From: Chloroflexota bacterium
Lineage (GTDB): Bacteria; Chloroflexota; Anaerolineae; Anaerolineales; UBA11579
Reading direction: 5' to 3'
Length of the DNA stretch: 10,235 nucleotides
NCBI GenBank assembly: GCA_030610225.1
Contig: JAUWSD010000024.1
Location: forward strand, 1 to 10,235
The notes beneath the pieces were generated by a model, which did not search any database, was not told the origin of the DNA, and worked only from the letters and a program-made list of their open reading frames with translations. The first letter of the stretch is position 1, and each line of letters starts with the position of its first letter. Below are positions 6,173-10,235 of this stretch, in pieces. Both the position numbers and the translations under genes were made by a program.

Positions 6173-6739
6173 ATGCCAAATAACAAACTATTTGATTGGA
6201 TGGCGCCCTTATACGACAAGGTGATTGGCAGCCGCGATCCCGATCTGTTCATTGAATTACTTGATCTCCCGATAGAAGGAAAGCTGTTAGATGCCGGCGG
6301 AGGAACTGGCCGGGTTTCACTTGCCCTGAAGGAACATGTGGGGCAATTATTTATCAGCGACCTTTCCCGCTCTATGATCCTTGAAGCAAAGATCAAAGGA
6401 CACGATAAACTTGTCCAGACCTCAGTCACAGAAAACCCATTCCCAAGTGATCACTTTGAGCGCATCATGGTTGTTGATGCCCTTCATCATTTTCCAGACC
6501 AGAAAGGCACAATCAAAGAGCTGATCAGGATTCTAAAGCCTGGGGGCAAATTAGTGATCGAGGAACCGGATATAAAGCTCTTCGCTGTAAAGCTGGTCGC
6601 CCTGGCAGAGAAATTGGCGTTGATGGGCAGTCATATTCATTCCCCCAAAGAGATAAAAGCAATGGTCGAAGCTAATGGACTGGAAGCTAAGATCATCTCT
6701 GATGGCAATTTCGCTTCATACATCATCGCAGAAAAATAA
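6173..6739 (+). CDS. Class I SAM-dependent methyltransferase (Methyltransf_11/UbiE-like)
   Basis: 188 residues. A compact seven-strand methyltransferase: the early FDWMAPLYDKVIG (7-19) is typical of UbiE-type enzymes, motif I is LLDAGGGTGR (38-47), the acidic SAM-ribose strand is ISDLSRSM (61-68), motif II/III covers ERIMVVDALHHF (96-107), and LKPGGKLVIEEP (121-132) is the post-motif. The C-terminal part (135-188) is short and carries the substrate site, so the substrate cannot be told; menaquinone, small-molecule or arsenic-type substrates are not supported specifically. An in-frame GTG at 6158 would add five residues but overlaps the TATAAT box and lacks a ribosome site, so the ATG at 6173 is preferred. 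It is the only plus-strand gene, divergent from the rhodanese operon and convergent with the GGDEF gene, 55 nt apart. Confidence 0.9.
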   Translation: MPNNKLFDWMAPLYDKVIGSRDPDLFIELLDLPIEGKLLDAGGGTGRVSLALKEHVGQLFISDLSRSMILEAKIKGHDKLVQTSVTENPFPSDHFERIMVVDALHHFPDQKGTIKELIRILKPGGKLVIEEPDIKLFAVKLVALAEKLALMGSHIHSPKEIKAMVEANGLEAKIISDGNFASYIIAEK

Positions 6740-6794
6740 CCCTAAATTCTATCTTAATAGAAATAACTGCCCCTCTGCTTGAAATATTAGATCG

Positions 6795-8009
6795 CTAATT
6801 CTCAGAATATAAGCAAACCTGATTTCTGCCCGATTGCTTTGCTTTGTACAGCGCTTTATCAGCGCGGTGCAGCAGCTCTTCAGCAGTGATCTTTTCCCCA
6901 TCCATAGGTAAGTAACACGCAACTCCCATACACACATCTATCTTAATCTTTCTGCTTTGCGAAACTATCAATAGATTATTATTGATCTCATTTTTGATCC
7001 TCTCAGAAAAATTGATCCAATCCTTCTGTTTTTTCTGAGAGAAGATCACCAGGAACTCATCACCACCCCATCTCCCAACCTTATCATATATTCTGCAGCT
7101 ATTCTTGATCGTAGAGCCAATTGTTTTCAAGGCCTCATCTCCGATCAAATGCCCAAAATGGTCGTTTACCTCTTTCAAGTTATCCATATCAATTAGCGCA
7201 TAACATATATTCGTTTTTTCCCGCTTGGCACGCTCTAATTCGCTCTCAGCATACTCATTGATCGCTCTGCGGTTAAGAAGATCTGTAAGTGAATCCCGAG
7301 TTGCCATAACTTCGAGAGTTTTCATTGAATCTTTTAGCTCTCGTTCAAGTTTATTCTTTTCTGTCACATCATTATAAATTGCCAATGAACCAACCTTCTG
7401 TCCATCAATAATTATCGGAACACCTTTGATGTCTACTTCTATTAAAGACCTATCTTTCTTCTTCCTGATCCCTTGGGTTTCAACTGATCTGCCGCCCAAA
7501 ATTTTCCATGTGATCTTTTGAGCTTCTTTGTAATTCTTTTCATCCGTGATCAGCAGATCAAGTTTTTTATTCAGGATATCTTCTTTTTTATATCCAAATA
7601 ATTCTTCAAATGCGGGATTGCATGTCTGGATCTGTTGATCTCTGTTCAGGGTGACAACGGGAGCCGGGATATTTTCATAGAGAGATTCAAAGTAATTTCT
7701 TTGGAGAGACATCTCAGAAGTGCTCTCTTCGATCTCTTCTGTCAAGCGGTGGGCCAAAATCCGCAATTGATTTTGCCTGCGTATAACCGCACCCGCAAGA
7801 TATGCAGCAAAAACTGGTATGAGATCGAAGATCCACAGAACAGGTGTCTCAACTTGAATTCTTATAAAGTTATCAACCGTTAAAGCTAAACCAAACTTCA
7901 ATAAAGGAGCAATTGTTGCCAGGATGGGGAAAAGCGCACCGAGAAGAAAACTCACCGTAAGGTACAGTAGAATTCTTCCAAATTTTATAGGTTCTTTAAT
8001 TCTATCCAT
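6795..8009 (-). CDS. Membrane PAS-GGDEF diguanylate cyclase
   Basis: 404 residues. Two N-terminal membrane segments (about 12-35 and 57-76) are followed by a short coiled linker (80-105), a PAS domain (about 106-215, with NIPAPVVTLNRD and NPAFEELFGYKKEDIL) and a GGDEF domain (about 235-402). The cyclase signature RWGGDEF is intact (GGDEF 315-319), as is the DxLTxLxNRR entry (239-248). An I-site RIYD (306-309) lies five residues before GGDEF, so c-di-GMP product inhibition is expected. It should make c-di-GMP from two GTP in response to a signal at the PAS or membrane part; no haem or flavin ligand can be assigned. It starts 4 nt after the stop of the HD-GYP gene with no Shine-Dalgarno sequence, so it is very likely co-transcribed and translationally coupled. 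Convergent with the methyltransferase gene. Confidence 0.94.
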   Translation of the reverse strand: MDRIKEPIKFGRILLYLTVSFLLGALFPILATIAPLLKFGLALTVDNFIRIQVETPVLWIFDLIPVFAAYLAGAVIRRQNQLRILAHRLTEEIEESTSEMSLQRNYFESLYENIPAPVVTLNRDQQIQTCNPAFEELFGYKKEDILNKKLDLLITDEKNYKEAQKITWKILGGRSVETQGIRKKKDRSLIEVDIKGVPIIIDGQKVGSLAIYNDVTEKNKLERELKDSMKTLEVMATRDSLTDLLNRRAINEYAESELERAKREKTNICYALIDMDNLKEVNDHFGHLIGDEALKTIGSTIKNSCRIYDKVGRWGGDEFLVIFSQKKQKDWINFSERIKNEINNNLLIVSQSRKIKIDVCMGVACYLPMDGEKITAEELLHRADKALYKAKQSGRNQVCLYSEN

Positions 8010-8013
8010 ATCA

Positions 8014-10235
8014 CTAGATCTTTTTTATTACATCTTTGACAAATAATTTCACGATCTGTTTATCAAACTGGGTTCCTGAGCAGCGCAATAATTCCGCAAC
8101 TGCTTCCTCTTTGGTTTTTGCTTTGCAATACACCCTATCGTCCATCATTGCTGAGTATGCATCAACAATTGATATGATCTTTGAACCGATCGGAATCTCA
8201 CTTTCCTTCAAACCATCTGGATATCCTGTACCATCAATTCTTTCATGACTGGAGCGGATCAAAGGGGCAACCCTCTCCAGCTTTTTAATTTTTGCAGTTA
8301 ATTCAGCACCAATAACCGTGTGCTTTTTCATTATTTCCCATTCTTCATTAGTAAGCTTCCCGGGTTTCAATAGAATTGCATCTGGTATTCCTATCTTTCC
8401 CACATCATGTAACAAACCCGCCCAATAAATATCGTTTACTTCGCTGGCCGATAAATCCATCATTTTTGCTGTATCCCTGGCAAGAGAAGCAATAACCTGA
8501 CTATGATCACTGGTGTAAGAATCTCTGATATCAATCGCATCTGCTAAGGTCGTTATTGTCTCAATAAACGCATCTTCCAGCTCTTCATACAGCTTGGCAT
8601 TCTCAATCGCAATTGCTATCTGGTTTGAAAGAGTAGATAAGACAGATTGGTCATAGCTAGTGAGCATCTGCTCAGATTTCTTTGGCCCAATTACCAGAAT
8701 TCCTAGCATATTTCCCATTACGACGATTGGTAAATAAAGGATCCCATTAATATTTTCAATATCTTTTTGCTCATCATGCCACATTGATTTAAAACGAGGT
8801 TCAGTAGCAAGCACCGATCCTTGAAGAACTTCCTTCTTATTCCCCAGCCACATGATCACAGGGTTATCCAATCTGAACTTTACATCGATCGGGTCCAAAT
8901 ATCCTTTAGAACCAATCATTTCAAAATATTCAGATCTTTCTCTTTTTATAAATATTGCAGAATTATTGATCAGCATTGTTTCCTGGATCTCATCCAGGAT
9001 CAAGCCTGTGATCTTATCAAGATCCAAGATAGAAGCAGTAGCCCTTGATAATCGCTCCAACATCTCATTGGCATTATATTTAGTTCTGTAAAATAATCTA
9101 TCCAGCCAATCCTGGAAACGATCTCGCATAGGTGTCAATAATGCAGATGTCACAATAGCCACTGATATAGAGACAAAGACCAGGTTTTCATTTGAAATAA
9201 AACCAAAGGCATTTATTGCAACGAAGATCGCCAGGTAGTTAACCGCACCAACTATAGCTGTTAACATCGTGTAAAACAAACCAGTACGGATCACCACTTG
9301 GATCTCGATCAAATTATGTTTAAGGATCGAGTATGATATCAACAGCGCTGCTATTCCATTGACAGCTATATCTATTGGGTATCTTCCTAACGGTGTAAAG
9401 TTTAATAATGATGAAAAAATGATCAAAACTAAAGCAATCAGTAAATATCTGAATCTGTTCTTCTGGGTTGCATTTGTAGTGATCTTATACCCGCGGTAGA
9501 TTTCATATACACTCAAATACATCAGGAGATATCCTGGCCCTGCCATCAAGAAAGCCAATGGAACCAGATCATAATGCACCAGGTTATCAACAATTACTAC
9601 ATTTTTGGCAAATGTATCGGTAAAAAACCCAAAACCTCCAGCTAAAACTCCATATATGTATACATCTGGGGCCCAGGATTTTGATACTCCAAAAAAGGTT
9701 TGTACAAAGTTGAAGATCGCCAGCATAGAAAAAACAGCCGCTGTACCCATCCACCTTATTATCAAATTTGGATAACCAAAGTCAGTATAAATTAAGATGG
9801 CAAATAGAGACCAAAAGAACATCATGACCAGATATATTGCAAAAGCCCGTTTGATGTCACTTTTCGGCTTTGAGAAGTACACAAGGAAAGTTAGAGCCCC
9901 ATACATTATTGTGACTGATAAGGTAATTATTATTTGGTAAGACCAGACCATTTTTTTGTATCTATATTTTTTTAACAGTTTCGATATAATAAGATCACTT
10001 GGCTGCATATGTGGGGGTTTAATATGCGCCATATCAGCTCCAGATTCAACCTGTGCTGACATATAATTTGCGAAAGCACCCTCTTCAAACCAGGAAAGCT
10101 TCAGCGGATCATAACCAAGGATCTCTTCGTAATCGCCATATTCTGGCAGCGATTTCAACATCTGTTCCCGAACTTTCAACCTTGCAGCTTCTTCATCCAG
10201 GGAATATTCACCTTTTCGTTCAATGTACAAATGCA
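8014..10235 (-). CDS. Multi-TM GAF HD-GYP cyclic-di-GMP phosphodiesterase (5' end cut by the right edge)
   Basis: At least 738 residues. Order: a hydrophilic N-terminal region (1-92) of unknown type; about nine membrane segments (roughly 97-118, 128-148, 156-178, 190-207, 222-243, 262-280, 285-303, 317-340, 347-366) resembling 7TM histidine-kinase sensor regions; a linker FQDWLDRLFYRTKYNANEML (372-390 region); GAF (about 395-545); and a C-terminal HD-GYP domain (about 552-738). HD-GYP residues are intact: H576, H608-D609 (HDVGKIGIPD), H637, H662, DGTGYP (666-671) and D690, so it should hydrolyse c-di-GMP. The GAF domain probably senses a small ligand or light-type cofactor, but no chromophore Cys is evident. 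The frame is open to the window edge; TTG at 10230 is the only visible start and has no ribosome site in the few bases left, so the true start may be upstream. It heads the operon with the diguanylate cyclase. Confidence 0.93.
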   Translation of the reverse strand, partial: HLYIERKGEYSLDEEAARLKVREQMLKSLPEYGDYEEILGYDPLKLSWFEEGAFANYMSAQVESGADMAHIKPPHMQPSDLIISKLLKKYRYKKMVWSYQIIITLSVTIMYGALTFLVYFSKPKSDIKRAFAIYLVMMFFWSLFAILIYTDFGYPNLIIRWMGTAAVFSMLAIFNFVQTFFGVSKSWAPDVYIYGVLAGGFGFFTDTFAKNVVIVDNLVHYDLVPLAFLMAGPGYLLMYLSVYEIYRGYKITTNATQKNRFRYLLIALVLIIFSSLLNFTPLGRYPIDIAVNGIAALLISYSILKHNLIEIQVVIRTGLFYTMLTAIVGAVNYLAIFVAINAFGFISNENLVFVSISVAIVTSALLTPMRDRFQDWLDRLFYRTKYNANEMLERLSRATASILDLDKITGLILDEIQETMLINNSAIFIKRERSEYFEMIGSKGYLDPIDVKFRLDNPVIMWLGNKKEVLQGSVLATEPRFKSMWHDEQKDIENINGILYLPIVVMGNMLGILVIGPKKSEQMLTSYDQSVLSTLSNQIAIAIENAKLYEELEDAFIETITTLADAIDIRDSYTSDHSQVIASLARDTAKMMDLSASEVNDIYWAGLLHDVGKIGIPDAILLKPGKLTNEEWEIMKKHTVIGAELTAKIKKLERVAPLIRSSHERIDGTGYPDGLKESEIPIGSKIISIVDAYSAMMDDRVYCKAKTKEEAVAELLRCSGTQFDKQIVKLFVKDVIKKI

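Noticed and set aside
6021..6224. 67-codon plus-strand frame with ATG at 6021
   Set aside because: No ribosome site, overlaps the methyltransferase start in another frame, and its composition has no domain-like pattern. Likely a shadow of non-coding DNA and of the opposite-strand frame.
6747..6762. Small hairpin TTCTAT-CTTA-ATAGAA between the convergent methyltransferase and GGDEF genes
   Set aside because: Six weak, mostly A-T pairs and no T-run on either strand; not convincing as a terminator.

Overview
This window is about 10.2 kb of bacterial chromosome, AT-rich in feel and densely coded. Most genes lie on the minus strand. It holds nine protein-coding genes: seven complete and two cut by the window edges. 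There are no rRNA or tRNA genes, transposases, CRISPR arrays or phage genes. The organism cannot be fixed from the sequence. AT-rich coding, the archaeal/Thermotogae-like HETIGH form of TldD, a many-TM GAF/HD-GYP receptor, and a Tat substrate with a lipobox would all fit a free-living anaerobic or facultative Chloroflexota (Anaerolineae-type) bacterium. That is inference, not proof.

Layout, left to right. (1) 1-471, minus: 5' part of a molybdopterin methionine-sulfoxide reductase (msrP/yedY), exported by Tat and probably lipid-anchored, with a near-consensus promoter. (2) 541-574: a strong intrinsic terminator closing the upstream operon. (3) 591-3436, minus: a two-gene tldD-tldE operon for a TldD/TldE metalloprotease, 2 nt apart. 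(4) 3437-3676: AT-rich leader/promoter region. (5) 3677-4105, minus: a four-TM protein of unrecognised family, with its own good promoter and a dyad at its transcription start. (6) 4228-5931, minus: a tight three-gene operon of exported rhodanese, short-chain dehydrogenase and DUF985 cupin. (7) 5932-6172: divergent intergenic region with a perfect 8-bp inverted repeat, a TATAAT box, and a puzzling Cys-rich minus-strand reading frame interrupted by TGA. (8) 6173-6739, plus: a small class I SAM methyltransferase, probably made from a leaderless mRNA; it is the only plus-strand gene. (9) 6795-10235, minus: a cyclic-di-GMP pair in which a multi-TM GAF/HD-GYP phosphodiesterase (5' end cut) is followed 4 nt later by a membrane PAS-GGDEF diguanylate cyclase with an intact I-site.

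How the genes relate. The clearest functional unit is the c-di-GMP pair: opposing synthesis and degradation enzymes, both membrane-bound, co-transcribed. TldD and TldE form one heterodimeric protease. MsrP repairs oxidised methionine outside the membrane, and the exported rhodanese also works outside, so two of the four left-hand units touch extracytoplasmic sulfur or redox chemistry. Whether that is more than coincidence cannot be told here. I saw no convincing whole new multi-gene system; the most curious items are the TGA-interrupted Cys-rich frame, the leaderless methyltransferase and the unknown N-terminal region of the HD-GYP receptor.
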